A stretch of 64,000 nt of DNA from Devosia sp. 1566 (GTDB lineage Bacteria; Pseudomonadota; Alphaproteobacteria; Rhizobiales; Devosiaceae): assembly GCF_004005995.1 (NCBI RefSeq), contig NZ_CP034767.1, forward strand, positions 1,426,001 to 1,490,000, given 5' to 3'. The position numbers and the translations under genes are program-made. Positions 36,338-45,359 of this stretch are shown in pieces. The number at the start of each line of letters is the position of its first letter. Position 1 is the first letter of the stretch. The notes below the pieces were generated by a model. The model worked only from the letters and a program-made list of their open reading frames with translations. It had not been told where the DNA came from and did no database searches.

Positions 36338-37272
36338 GCCCGCCGGGCATCAAAGGCAAGGCGAAAGCCGACATTGCTGGCGGCACTGTCCCGTGACAGG
36401 GCCATGCGCGCGGCGATCCGGTAGCGATAGCAGTAGCTCTTGTGGCACAAAAACGAGCCGCCCTTGAGCAGTCGCTCCCCATGCAGCCGCGCCGCCTCAT
36501 TACGCTGGCGCGCCTTGAGCGACACCGAACGAATGCGGAATGGTTCTGCCGTCCACTCCCAGACATTGCCGACCATGTTGTAAAGCCCGAGCTCGGATGG
36601 AGCGAAGCTGCGCGCCGGCGCCGTGGCTTCAAACCCATCGCGAGCCGTATTCAGCCGGGGAAAGCTGCCCTGCCAGATATTACAGAAAATCGCCTCATCG
36701 CTCGGCTCCTCGTCCCCCCAGGGAAAGCGTTGCCGCCGCGCACCGCCCCGAGCTGCATGCTCCCATTCGGCCTCGCTCGGCAGCCGCCCGCCCCCCCATT
36801 GTGCAAAGGCTTCCGCATCCCGCACCGACACCTGCGTCACCGGATGATCCTGCCGCTCATCCACTGAACTGCCGGGCCCTTCCGGTTCGCGCCAATACGC
36901 ACCATCTACCCGGTGCCACCAATTCAGGCCCGTGCCAACAACTTCCCCTAAACCCTTGTCGCCGCCCAGGAACACCGATGACCAGCCGAACTGCTCGGCC
37001 TCTGTCACATAGCCCGTGGCCGCCACAAACTCGGCAAAGCGCTCCACCGTCACTGTGGTTGTTTCCAGCAGGAAATCGTTGAGCTTGACCGGTCGCTCCG
37101 GTCCTTCCCCGTCAGCGGCAATCACCGGATCGTTCGTCCCCACAAAGCTGCGCCCACCCTTGATCAACACGGCATCCACCGACCGCGTCGGCGCCACCGG
37201 GGCAGGGGTCGCAACCGGGGTGGCCGTCACCGCCGCCGCTAACCTGCCCGAAGAAGGGGCGCAACAGGACAT
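36334..37272 (-). CDS. Formylglycine-generating enzyme (sulfatase activator)
   Basis: A 312-residue SUMF1/FGE-sulfatase fold protein that converts the sulfatase active-site Cys to formylglycine. The motif VTVERFAEFVAATGYVTEAE and the later GGSFLCHKSYCYRYRIAARM are diagnostic. The two Cys four residues apart in the latter are the copper-binding pair of the aerobic enzyme, so it should be active. No signal peptide is seen, consistent with a cytoplasmic sulfatase partner. It lies three bases after the sulfatase stop. Confidence 0.92.
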   Translation of the reverse strand: MSCCAPSSGRLAAAVTATPVATPAPVAPTRSVDAVLIKGGRSFVGTNDPVIAADGEGPERPVKLNDFLLETTTVTVERFAEFVAATGYVTEAEQFGWSSVFLGGDKGLGEVVGTGLNWWHRVDGAYWREPEGPGSSVDERQDHPVTQVSVRDAEAFAQWGGGRLPSEAEWEHAARGGARRQRFPWGDEEPSDEAIFCNIWQGSFPRLNTARDGFEATAPARSFAPSELGLYNMVGNVWEWTAEPFRIRSVSLKARQRNEAARLHGERLLKGGSFLCHKSYCYRYRIAARMALSRDSAASNVGFRLAFDARRA

Positions 37273-37275
37273 GGC

Positions 37276-38832
37276 TCAGCTCACGCTCAAGCCGGCAAGC
37301 ACCTCGGCGCTGTTGTGCTCGGGAATGTCGCCGATCTCGGCCATCTTGGCGTCGAGCTTGCTCAGCATCCGCGCGAACACATCGCGATAGTCGGGGTCGT
37401 TCGCGCGATTGATCAGCTCGTGCGGATCGCTCTCGCAGTCGAACAGCTCCCATTCAGGCGGCTCCTCGCCGGGAAAGGCGCCGAGCTGGCCCAGATCATC
37501 ATTGTACCAATAGATCAGCTTGTAACGATGGTCGCGCACCCCGTAATGGGCAAAGGCGTTGTGGTAATAGTCCTTGTGCATCCAGTAGCGATGATAGGCC
37601 ACATCCTGCCAGTCGCCCGCCGCACTGTCCTCGAGCAGCGGTCGCATGCTCACCCCCTGCATATAGCTCGGCAGCGGCGCGCCGGCGTAATCAAGGAAGG
37701 TCGGCGCGAAATCCACATTGGTGGCGATCTGCTTGGACACTGAACCCGGCTTGATCGCCGCCGGATAGCGGATCACGAACGGCATCTGCAGCGATTCCTC
37801 ATACATGAAGCGCTTGTCGAACCAGCCATGCTCGCCCAGGAAGAAGCCCTGGTCGGAGGTGTAGATGACGATCGTGTCCTCGGTCAGCTCATTGGCATCA
37901 AGATAGTCGAGCAGCCGCCCCACATTGTCGTCCACCGCCGCAACCGTGCGCAGATAGCGCTTGATATAGCGCTGGTATTTGAAGAGGTGCAGCTCGCGCC
38001 GGCTGGTGAAGGTGAAGTTCTCGCCGGTGTCCTTGTCGATCAGGCGCAGGCCACTGACATCCTCGCGGTCGGGAATCTTGCGACCGACAAAGCCGTTCTC
38101 AGCGCGCTGGGCTTCGCCGATCTCATCTCCGCCCTCGGGCTGCACCAGCCCCAGATCGTCATAGGTCATGTCCTCGCGGATCCGCATCTTGGCAAGCTTG
38201 GCGGCCTCAGCGCGATTGCTGTAGTCATCGTCATAGGTTGGCGGAACCGGCAGATCCTCGGTGTAAAGCCCGCGATAGCGCGGATGGGGCGCAAAGGGCC
38301 GGTGTGGCGCCTTGTGGTGGCACATCATGAAGAATGGCCTCTCGCGATCGCGCCGCTCGAGGAAGTCGATGCACTTGTCGGTGACAATGTCGGTGGCGTA
38401 ACCCGCTTCAACCGTCGCGCCATCGGGCCCGATCATCACCGGGTCGAAATAATCGCCCTGGCCAGGCAGCACCGACCATTCATCAAAGCCCGTGGGCTGG
38501 TGCTCGGGGCCTTCGCCCAGGTGCCATTTGCCGAACATGGCGGTCTGGTAGCCGGAATGGCGCAGATGCTTGGCCACATTGGGCAGGCGGTTATCGAGAT
38601 GGGTGGCGAGCGTCGTCACCCCATTCACATGATTATAGGTGCCGGTCAGGATCGAGGCGCGGCTGGGTGTGCAGATCGAATTGGTGACATAGCAATGATC
38701 GAGCCGCATGCCCTCTTCGGCGATCCGGTCCAGATTGGGCGTCGAGTTGAGCCCCGAGCCGTAGCAGGAGATGGCATTGGCCGCATGGTCATCGGACATG
38801 ATGAACACGATATTGGGGCGCTTGCTGGTCAT
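37276..38832 (-). CDS. Type I sulfatase, cytoplasmic
   Basis: A 518-residue sulfatase that releases sulfate from an organic sulfate ester. It opens with PNIVFIMSDDHAANAISCYG (calcium-binding Asp14 and Asp15) and has the modification motif CTPSRAS with C54 as the formylglycine residue. It also has TAMFGKWHLG and YTSDQGFFLGEHGWFDK. The pattern MMCHHKAPHRPFAPHPRY resembles glycan (for example GlcNAc-6-) sulfatases more than arylsulfatases, but this is a weak guess. No signal peptide, so substrate must be imported by the ABC transporter of this operon. The true start is ATG 38832; the upstream frame is a shadow. Confidence 0.92.
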   Translation of the reverse strand: MTSKRPNIVFIMSDDHAANAISCYGSGLNSTPNLDRIAEEGMRLDHCYVTNSICTPSRASILTGTYNHVNGVTTLATHLDNRLPNVAKHLRHSGYQTAMFGKWHLGEGPEHQPTGFDEWSVLPGQGDYFDPVMIGPDGATVEAGYATDIVTDKCIDFLERRDRERPFFMMCHHKAPHRPFAPHPRYRGLYTEDLPVPPTYDDDYSNRAEAAKLAKMRIREDMTYDDLGLVQPEGGDEIGEAQRAENGFVGRKIPDREDVSGLRLIDKDTGENFTFTSRRELHLFKYQRYIKRYLRTVAAVDDNVGRLLDYLDANELTEDTIVIYTSDQGFFLGEHGWFDKRFMYEESLQMPFVIRYPAAIKPGSVSKQIATNVDFAPTFLDYAGAPLPSYMQGVSMRPLLEDSAAGDWQDVAYHRYWMHKDYYHNAFAHYGVRDHRYKLIYWYNDDLGQLGAFPGEEPPEWELFDCESDPHELINRANDPDYRDVFARMLSKLDAKMAEIGDIPEHNSAEVLAGLSVS

Positions 38833-38905
38833 TGAATGTTCCGCGGTCTTGAGCGTGCCGGCAGCTGCGGCCACCCAGCGGGCAGCCGCAGCATAGGGCG
38901 ATAGA

Positions 38906-39871
38906 TCAGTTCGAATAAAGGTTCGACAGGTAGAACTCGCTGGCGGGCAGCGGATCGGTGATCTTGCCGAAGTCCACATAAAGATTGGCCAGCGTATCGA
39001 GCCAGCCATTGACCGTGCCATCGGCGCTGAGTTCTTCGAGTTCGGCGCTCGAGGGCAGGCGGGCCTGCGGCGCTTCGGCCGCCAGCGGCTCCACCGGCAC
39101 GCCCAGGAACGCTGCGGTGATCTGCACCGACTGGTCGAGATTGCCGCGGCGATAATCCAGCGCTTCCTTGATCACCGCATTCATTTTGCGCACGGTGTCT
39201 TCGTCGTTGGCTTTCTCGTTGCTGACGATAAAGGAGCTGGGGAACGCCACTTCGGGGAAGAAATCCTCGTTGGAAGAGAGCTCCTTGAGGTCCTTCACCC
39301 GCTGCCGGATCACGTCGACGAACGGATACCAGATGCCCGCGCCATCCACCTGGCCCGAGGAAAAGGCCGTGACGATCGTGCTGGGGTCCATGCTGACCAC
39401 CTGGACGTCCTCGATGCTCATGCCGGCCTTGTCGAGCGCGAGGCGCAGCAGCATGTCGCCCGAAGTGCCTTCCGGCACCGCGACGCGCTTGCCGCGCAGG
39501 TCCTCGATGCTCTCGATCCCCGGCTGCCCGATCACCCGGTCGGTATAGCCCAGCGCATTGATGGCGATCACCTTGGCCTTGCCAGAAGCCGGCAGCCACA
39601 GGGCACCTGGCCCGATATAGGCAAAATCCAGCGAACCCGCGCCCAGCGCCTGCACCTGGATCGGGCCATTGGTGAACACGCTTAGCTGCGGGTCGAGCCC
39701 GTGCTTGGCCCACAGGCCCTGGTCATTGGCGATGGCAACCATGCTCGAGCCGAAATAATCGGCGATATAGCCCACGCGCACCTTGGTGAGGTCCTGGGCG
39801 AAGGCGGGGGTCAATGCCGCGCTCGCCAGCGCCATGCCCGCGATGATCTTGATGAAGCTGCGTTTGTTCAA
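38906..39871 (-). CDS. ABC substrate-binding protein (SsuA/TauA/NitT type)
   Basis: A 321-residue periplasmic binding protein with signal peptide (FIKIIAGMALASAALTPAFA). It is of the sulfonate/nitrate/taurine type: VRVGYIADYFGSSMVAIAND, SLDFAYIGPGALWLPA and RGKRVAVPEGTSGDMLLRLA. In this operon it should bind the organic sulfate ester that the sulfatase cleaves. Three bases separate it from the ATPase stop. Seventy-three bases, without a clear terminator, separate it from the sulfatase start. Confidence 0.9.
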   Translation of the reverse strand: MNKRSFIKIIAGMALASAALTPAFAQDLTKVRVGYIADYFGSSMVAIANDQGLWAKHGLDPQLSVFTNGPIQVQALGAGSLDFAYIGPGALWLPASGKAKVIAINALGYTDRVIGQPGIESIEDLRGKRVAVPEGTSGDMLLRLALDKAGMSIEDVQVVSMDPSTIVTAFSSGQVDGAGIWYPFVDVIRQRVKDLKELSSNEDFFPEVAFPSSFIVSNEKANDEDTVRKMNAVIKEALDYRRGNLDQSVQITAAFLGVPVEPLAAEAPQARLPSSAELEELSADGTVNGWLDTLANLYVDFGKITDPLPASEFYLSNLYSN

Positions 39872-39874
39872 GGC

Positions 39875-40669
39875 TTACTCCTCCTGGTTGCTATTGCTTT
39901 GGCCCGATCGTGTGTAGACGGCATGCCAAACTTGGTTGCGGATTGCTGCAAATTGCGGTGACAGCCGGATCTCGTCATTGCGCGGATAAGGCAGGTCGAC
40001 CTCGATGATCTCCTGCAGGCGCCCCGGACGAGAGGCCATGACCACCACGCGGTTGGCCAGGTACACCGCCTCGTCCACATCATGGGTGATGAACATCACG
40101 GTGCGCCGCTCGCGCATCCAGGTGTCGAGCAACTGGTTCTGCATCCGCACCCGTGTCAGGGCATCGAGCGCGCCAAAGGGCTCGTCCATCAGCAGCACCT
40201 GCGGATCCACCGCATAGGCCCGCGCAATGGCGCAGCGCTGCTTCATTCCGCCAGAAAGCTGCTTGGGCAGCGCATCGGCAAAATCCGAAAGGCCCACCAG
40301 TCCAATATAATGGTCCGAAATCCGCCGGCGCTCGGCCCGCTCCACGCCCTTGAGCTTGAGCCCGAATTCCACGTTCTGCCGCACCGTTAGCCAGGGAAAC
40401 AGCGCATATTGCTGGAAGATGACGCCGCGCTCGGGTCCGGGCCCTTCCACCGCCTTGCCATCCACAAGGCACTGGCCGCTGCTCGGCTTGAGCAAGCCGG
40501 CCGCAATATTCATCGCTGTCGACTTGCCGCAGCCCGACGGGCCCACCACGGTGACGAATTCGCCATCGAACACCTGGAGGTTGAAGTTCTCCAGCGCCAC
40601 GAAGCGCCCATCAGGCACGCCGAACACCCGTCCGACATCGCTGAAATCGATCTTGACCTCGGCGCTCAA
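39875..40669 (-). CDS. ABC transporter ATPase (SsuB/TauB type)
   Basis: A 264-residue ATP-binding subunit. Walker [11 protein letters not shown]-loop [15 protein letters not shown], signature [16 protein letters not shown], Walker [16 protein letters not shown] and switch [13 protein letters not shown]. The FPWLT context is typical of sulfonate/nitrate/taurine importers. Coupled to the upstream permease by a four-base overlap. Confidence 0.93.
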   Translation of the reverse strand: MSAEVKIDFSDVGRVFGVPDGRFVALENFNLQVFDGEFVTVVGPSGCGKSTAMNIAAGLLKPSSGQCLVDGKAVEGPGPERGVIFQQYALFPWLTVRQNVEFGLKLKGVERAERRRISDHYIGLVGLSDFADALPKQLSGGMKQRCAIARAYAVDPQVLLMDEPFGALDALTRVRMQNQLLDTWMRERRTVMFITHDVDEAVYLANRVVVMASRPGRLQEIIEVDLPYPRNDEIRLSPQFAAIRNQVWHAVYTRSGQSNSNQEE

Positions 40670-41475
40670 TGCTCGACCCTTTCCTGCCAGGAGGTCAGGC
40701 GACGCTCGAGAAACAGCACGATGCGATCCATGATCAGGCCCAGTATTCCGATCGTGATCAGCGACACAAAGATGACCGGCAGGTCGTAGTAAAGCTGCCC
40801 TTGCTGCATGCGGAACCCCAGCCCCGATTGCGCCGCGATCAGCTCGGCGGCCACCAGCGTCGCCCAGGCAGCGCCAAGACCAATGCGAAAGCCCACGAGG
40901 ATGAACGGCGTTGAGGCCGGGATCACCACCTTGGTGAAGATCACCCAGTCATTGGCCCCGAGCACGCGGGCGGCATTGATGAAGGTTTTGTCGACATTGA
41001 CCACGCCCTGATAGGTCGCGACCACGGAAGCCAGGAACGAGGCGAGAAAGATCACGAAGATCTTGGGCGGCTCGTCGATGCCCAGCGTAACAATGGCCAG
41101 CGGAATGATCGCCAGTGGCGGGATCACCCGGAAGAACTGGATCCACGGGTCGATCAGCCCACGCGCCACCCGATACCATCCCATCAGGAAGCCGACCGGG
41201 ATCGCGATGGTGATGCCCAGGAGGAAGCCTGTCAGCACTCGGACAATGGAAGCTCTGACGTCATTGAATAACTGTCCGCTGCTGATCGCGGTGCCAAAGC
41301 GCTGCACCACCTGAACTGGGCCCGGCAAGGGTGTTGAGCCGCTCGCCGAATACAGCCACCAGATCCCGATCCCGACCACAAAGGAAATGGTGCCCAGCGC
41401 AAGATTGGAGCGCAGCAGGCCGCCGGGTTGCCCCGTCTCCGCGGCGGCTTCATGGTTCGTGGTCATCCAAGTCAT
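40666..41475 (-). CDS. ABC transporter permease (SsuC/TauC type)
   Basis: A 269-residue inner-membrane permease with about six helices ([20 protein letters not shown] first) and the EAA-like loop [20 protein letters not shown]. The motif [20 protein letters not shown] is typical of the SsuC/TauC/NtrB group. First gene of the six-gene minus-strand operon: permease, ATPase, binding protein, sulfatase, activator, ClC. A start at the second Met (residue 3) is equally possible. Confidence 0.92.
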   Translation of the reverse strand: MTWMTTNHEAAAETGQPGGLLRSNLALGTISFVVGIGIWWLYSASGSTPLPGPVQVVQRFGTAISSGQLFNDVRASIVRVLTGFLLGITIAIPVGFLMGWYRVARGLIDPWIQFFRVIPPLAIIPLAIVTLGIDEPPKIFVIFLASFLASVVATYQGVVNVDKTFINAARVLGANDWVIFTKVVIPASTPFILVGFRIGLGAAWATLVAAELIAAQSGLGFRMQQGQLYYDLPVIFVSLITIGILGLIMDRIVLFLERRLTSWQERVEH

Positions 41476-41673
41476 CCCTGATAGCGAACTCCTTCAATCC
41501 GCCGCGGGCATCTCCCAGAGGCGCCGTTTTGGATTGCCGAAGTGCCCGTCCGACTCTCACCATCGGAACCGCAGCATCAGCTGTTGTGGCAGGAATGCTT
41601 GGAGGACGCCAGCGCGGCGCAGTCGCAGCTTATCGCGTGAGCCGGCCTTGATCCGGTGACGCGGACAATGGTT

Positions 41674-42672
41674 CTAAGACCTTTCAAGCACCCGCATTTC
41701 CCCGTCCCAGTCGATCTCGTCCGCCGGCAGGGCAATACCATGATGGCTGGCCGCTGCATCGATGGCGCGTCTTGGATTATTGGCGGCCATGATGATCGCG
41801 GTATCGAACGAAGCGATGTTCCAGCGAACCACATTGCGAACCGCCTGATCCATCTCCAAAGCCGAACCGGCGAGATTGTCGTGCCCGGGAACCCGCACCA
41901 TCCCATCAATATCGCGCTCTATGCTCATGCCCGCAAATTCGTACTGACCAGGCTCCGCCGCCGCAGCCAGCACGGCGTCGCTCACCAGGATGGATTTGTC
42001 GACGCCCTTGAGGCGAACCAAGGCGCGCAGCGCGTCCGGTGCAATATGATGCCCATCCGCGATGAAGCACGCCCAGAGCCCCTCGGCTCCCAGCTGTGCC
42101 AGCAGCGTATTGTTGAGCTTGGGCAAGTGCTGGGGCAAGCCATTGCCCAGATGGGTTGAGCAGCTGGCGCCTGCCGCTACCGCCATCTCGATCTGTGCGT
42201 AATCGGCCGCACTGTGCCCGATACTGACCGCCATCCCGGCCTTCTTGAGTGCGCGGATCGCTTCCGCGCTCCCTTGGCGCTCCGGCGCCAGCGTTATCAT
42301 CAGGATCGGCCGCCCCAGCCCAGCGGATAAGCCCTGAACCATCGCAGCATCGGGGTCGCGCATCGCGTCGGCGGGATGACACCCCTGGTAGCCCGCCTCT
42401 GCACGCAGGAACGGCCCTTCGAGGTGATAGCCAGGAACCATGCTGGGGCCGAGCCGGCTGCTGCGGGTCGCCGCGTCAAGCGCCGCGAGCCGCTCGGCCA
42501 GTTGATCGGGATGCGCCGTGATGATGGTCGGCAAACACCCGGTGACCCCGGCCTTGCGCATCGCCGCCAGGGCATGATCGAGGGCGTCCGGCGTAATCGC
42601 GGGATCGTTGAAGTCGACCCCGGCATAGCCGTTCACCTGCAGGTCAAACAGCCCGAGCGTGGTGATCGCCAT
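41674..42672 (-). CDS. nagA: N-acetylglucosamine-6-phosphate deacetylase (short form)
   Basis: A 332-residue amidohydrolase that removes acetate from GlcNAc-6-phosphate. Metal and catalytic residues are visible: E85 (YHLEGPF), H153 (IGHSAAD), H174 (STHLGNG) and D232 (LVSDAV), with ADGHHI as the substrate loop. It begins almost directly at FDLQVNGYAGVDF, so the N-terminal beta-sandwich strands of normal NagA (about 50 residues) are missing. The usual THLFNAM is THLGNGL. Its ATG overlaps the nagB stop (TGATG). Last gene of the SBP-PP2C-DeoR-nagB-nagA operon. Confidence 0.87.
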   Translation of the reverse strand: MAITTLGLFDLQVNGYAGVDFNDPAITPDALDHALAAMRKAGVTGCLPTIITAHPDQLAERLAALDAATRSSRLGPSMVPGYHLEGPFLRAEAGYQGCHPADAMRDPDAAMVQGLSAGLGRPILMITLAPERQGSAEAIRALKKAGMAVSIGHSAADYAQIEMAVAAGASCSTHLGNGLPQHLPKLNNTLLAQLGAEGLWACFIADGHHIAPDALRALVRLKGVDKSILVSDAVLAAAAEPGQYEFAGMSIERDIDGMVRVPGHDNLAGSALEMDQAVRNVVRWNIASFDTAIIMAANNPRRAIDAAASHHGIALPADEIDWDGEMRVLERS

Positions 42673-43418
42673 CAGCCATGCACGGGGCGCAGCAGGGACG
42701 CTGCCGCCGGGTCCAGATAAAGGCCGGCATCGGGATGCTGCTGAACAATCGAGGCGGGGAACAGGTTCGAGACCGGCCCCTCCACCGCGGCCTGCACCGC
42801 CTTGGCCTTGCGCTCATCAGGCACTGCAAGGATCAGCGCTTCGCACGCCATGATGCGCCTGATGCTCATGGAGATGGCCCGGGTGGGCACGGCCTCCAAG
42901 GTCTCGAACCAGCCTTCGCCGAACTGCTGCTGCCGGCAAGCGGCGTCGAGATCGACCACGAGATAGGGCTGGTCATAGTCGAAATCGGCCGGTGGGTCAT
43001 TGAACGCGAGGTGGCAATTCTCCCCGATCCCGGCAAAGCATACATCGATCCGCTGGCCGGCCAGGGCCCCGTTGAGGCGCGCCAGTTCAGCATCAAGATC
43101 AGCGGCGTCGGCGTTGATGGCGAGGAACGACTTGTAGCCCGGCAGGCGATCCAGGAATCGCTCGCGCAAATAACGCCGGAAGCTCGCCCCATGCGTCACT
43201 GGCAGGCCGACATATTCATCCAGATGGTAAAAGCTGACTGCCGACCACTCGATTTCGGCCTGCAGCAGCTGTTCCAGCATCTCGAACTGGCTGGCGCCTG
43301 TCGCCAGCACCACATGCGCCTCGCCATGCTGCGCTATCGCTTCGCGGATCAGGCGGGCACCATGTTCGGCGGCAGCCGTACCCAGCGCGGGCTTATCGGG
43401 GCAAATGGAAATCTTCAC
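42672..43418 (-). CDS. nagB: Glucosamine-6-phosphate deaminase-like protein
   Basis: A 248-residue NagB/SugarP-isomerase protein that in the family turns GlcN-6-phosphate into fructose-6-phosphate and ammonia. LATGASQFEM binds phosphate. YHLDEYVGL supplies the proton-transfer Asp (D67). The catalytic loop reads GIGENCHLAFNDP, where E. coli NagB has GVGNDGHIAFNEP. So Asp141 is Asn134, Glu148 is Asp141 and His is kept (H136). Similar GIGEN loops occur in other NagB-like proteins, so a related amino-sugar phosphate may be the substrate. Overlaps nagA by one base. Confidence 0.85.
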   Translation of the reverse strand: MKISICPDKPALGTAAAEHGARLIREAIAQHGEAHVVLATGASQFEMLEQLLQAEIEWSAVSFYHLDEYVGLPVTHGASFRRYLRERFLDRLPGYKSFLAINADAADLDAELARLNGALAGQRIDVCFAGIGENCHLAFNDPPADFDYDQPYLVVDLDAACRQQQFGEGWFETLEAVPTRAISMSIRRIMACEALILAVPDERKAKAVQAAVEGPVSNLFPASIVQQHPDAGLYLDPAAASLLRPVHG

Positions 43419-43479
43419 TGCAAACTCCGGCGAAAAGGGCAGGGATGAGAGCGGTTACGCCCGCGGGCAATGGCAATGC

Positions 43480-44304
43480 TCAATCAAGCGCGATAACCCG
43501 CAAGCCGGCAAGCACTGCAGGATCATCAAAGCGCTCCTTGGGATCGCCATTCGTGATCAGCACGTCCACATCGGCCAGTTGGGTCACCACATGCGGCGCG
43601 CGGCGGCCGAACTTTTCGTCATGGGCCATCAGGATCACTTGCCGCGAATGGGGCAGGATGGCCCGCACCAGCTCGACCTCCATCGGGTCGAACTCCTGCA
43701 CGACCCCATCACGATCGATGGCGCTGGCGCCGATCACCGCCAGGTCGAACTTGAACCGGTGCCGGCTTTCATCGGCCACCGTGAGCACCGAGGAGTCCTT
43801 GTTGCGCACATAGCCGCCATAGACATAAACCGTGGCATCGGTCTTGAGCGCGCAGGAATGCGCCACTTCGAGGTTCGGTGTGGCGATCAGCACGCCGGGA
43901 TGGCGTGCCAGCACTTCATGAAGAGAATCGAACGTCGTCCCCAGCCCCACGAAAATGGTCGCGCCGGGCGTCAGGAACTCCTCGAGCGCCAGCACCAGCC
44001 GGCGCTTGACCGCCACACCAACCGCATGACGCTCGTCATGGGTATGATGCGCCACGCCTGGAGAGGCGAACGCACCGCCAAAACCCTTTTGCAGCAGCCC
44101 CTCGGTTTCGAGCGTGCGCAGATCCCGGCGGATGGTCTGGTAGGTCACGTCGAACCGAGCTGCCAGCTCGGCCACCGAGGCCGCGCCATTGGCCCGCACC
44201 GCCTTCAGGATCGCCTGCCGCCGCTCGCCCGCCCGGATATTGCCCCCCGCGCCAGCCTCGGCGTCGGTTTGCGGATGCAGCCGGGGCGCGTGCTCGCCGC
44301 TCAT
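43480..44304 (-). CDS. DeoR/GlpR family transcriptional regulator
   Basis: A 274-residue regulator. The N-terminal HTH is ERRQAILKAVRANGAASVAE followed by ARFDVTYQTIRRDLRTLE, the DeoR signature. The C-terminal DeoRC domain (PGATIFVGLGTTFDSL, DLAVIGASAI) normally senses a phosphorylated sugar. That suits its place between a PP2C-like gene and nagBA. The start overlaps the PP2C stop by four bases. Likely targets are the TTTCG direct repeats in the SBP/ATPase intergenic region. Confidence 0.92.
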   Translation of the reverse strand: MSGEHAPRLHPQTDAEAGAGGNIRAGERRQAILKAVRANGAASVAELAARFDVTYQTIRRDLRTLETEGLLQKGFGGAFASPGVAHHTHDERHAVGVAVKRRLVLALEEFLTPGATIFVGLGTTFDSLHEVLARHPGVLIATPNLEVAHSCALKTDATVYVYGGYVRNKDSSVLTVADESRHRFKFDLAVIGASAIDRDGVVQEFDPMEVELVRAILPHSRQVILMAHDEKFGRRAPHVVTQLADVDVLITNGDPKERFDDPAVLAGLRVIALD

Positions 44305-45317
44305 TTCAGCCGCACACCCAGATAGCTGCGATCGTCGGTCAGCTGCAGGGCAGTCGTGCCCTTGGTGCTCATATAGGGGCCGATCTTGTGCAGATCCTCT
44401 GCCTCCACTTCCTCGAAGGCGGTTTCCCAGGATGCCACGCCGAACTCGGCGCCCATCTTGAAATAGCCGTCCGAGAACAGCTCGATGGTCTCGATCTCGG
44501 CCAGTGGATAGCTGCGCGTCTCGATGAAGCGCTTGGGCACGGCAAAGCCATCCAGCCCGCCATAACCCAGCACCGGCTCGGTGACATTGGAGAATTGCCC
44601 CTGACCGTGGGAAATCCCGTGCTGGATCAGCACCAGGATTTCAGCCTCGGGCACGCTGGGCAGGTGCTGCCGGCAGGCGCTGAGGGCGCTCTGCTCAATC
44701 GCCTCCACGATTTCGGGCGCGGCGGTGACTGTGCCCGCCTGCTGGTTGCGCGTGCCCTGCCAGGTCATGGCCGCGGCATGCTTGTCGCACTCCTCGAGCG
44801 AAGCGCCCCGCTGTTCGAAATAGCGCCAGGTCTCGCGGCGCAGGATTGCCGTCACATCGTCGAGGGGCTTGAGCACCTGCAGCGTATCGTGGCCGTTGAT
44901 GCGAATACCGCTGTCACCGACTGCCACCACTTCGAGCCGGTCGCCCAGGAGCAGCGCGGCCATCACCGTGCAGCCGCCGCGCAGCTTCCAGTCCGCTTCC
45001 ACAGCCTCAAGCGCCCCATGCTGGGCATAGCCGGCATGGATTGCCTCGCCGAGATAATCGACGAAATGCTCGCCGCCCTGGAATTGCAGGTCCGGCTGGT
45101 CGGGCTGGCCTTGCGCCAGCAGAAAGATTTCGATGGCCCGCTTGACGGTGCGCGAGGCAAACTGCCCCGACAGCATGCCGCCAAAGCGGGTGCCATTGCG
45201 ATCGGTTACGCCGTCGATGACGGCGTAACCTAGGTTCGGCATGATTACGAGGCTGTCTTCATTGGTCTCCGGCTGGCCAAATTTCTTGCCCAACGTAAAA
45301 GCTTCAAGCTGCCGCAT
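44301..45317 (-). CDS. PP2C-like protein phosphatase in a sugar-uptake operon
   Basis: A 338-residue PPM/PP2C-fold protein. Metal-site motifs are in order: NED (D21), AVIDGVTD (D35 and G36), GCTVMAALLLGDRLEVVAVG followed by DSGIRI, ELFSDGYFKMG and the C-terminal DDRSYLGVRL. It is soluble, with no kinase or membrane domain. A PP2C phosphatase between a transport binding protein and a DeoR regulator is unusual. It may dephosphorylate a regulator or transporter component, or have been recruited as a metabolite phosphatase; neither is proven. AGCAGGATTAC precedes the ATG. Coupled to deoR by ATGA. Confidence 0.8.
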   Translation of the reverse strand: MRQLEAFTLGKKFGQPETNEDSLVIMPNLGYAVIDGVTDRNGTRFGGMLSGQFASRTVKRAIEIFLLAQGQPDQPDLQFQGGEHFVDYLGEAIHAGYAQHGALEAVEADWKLRGGCTVMAALLLGDRLEVVAVGDSGIRINGHDTLQVLKPLDDVTAILRRETWRYFEQRGASLEECDKHAAAMTWQGTRNQQAGTVTAAPEIVEAIEQSALSACRQHLPSVPEAEILVLIQHGISHGQGQFSNVTEPVLGYGGLDGFAVPKRFIETRSYPLAEIETIELFSDGYFKMGAEFGVASWETAFEEVEAEDLHKIGPYMSTKGTTALQLTDDRSYLGVRLK

Positions 45318-45359
45318 GTAATCCTGCTCTAGTCGTGTTTTTCGATGTGGTGGGCCGGC

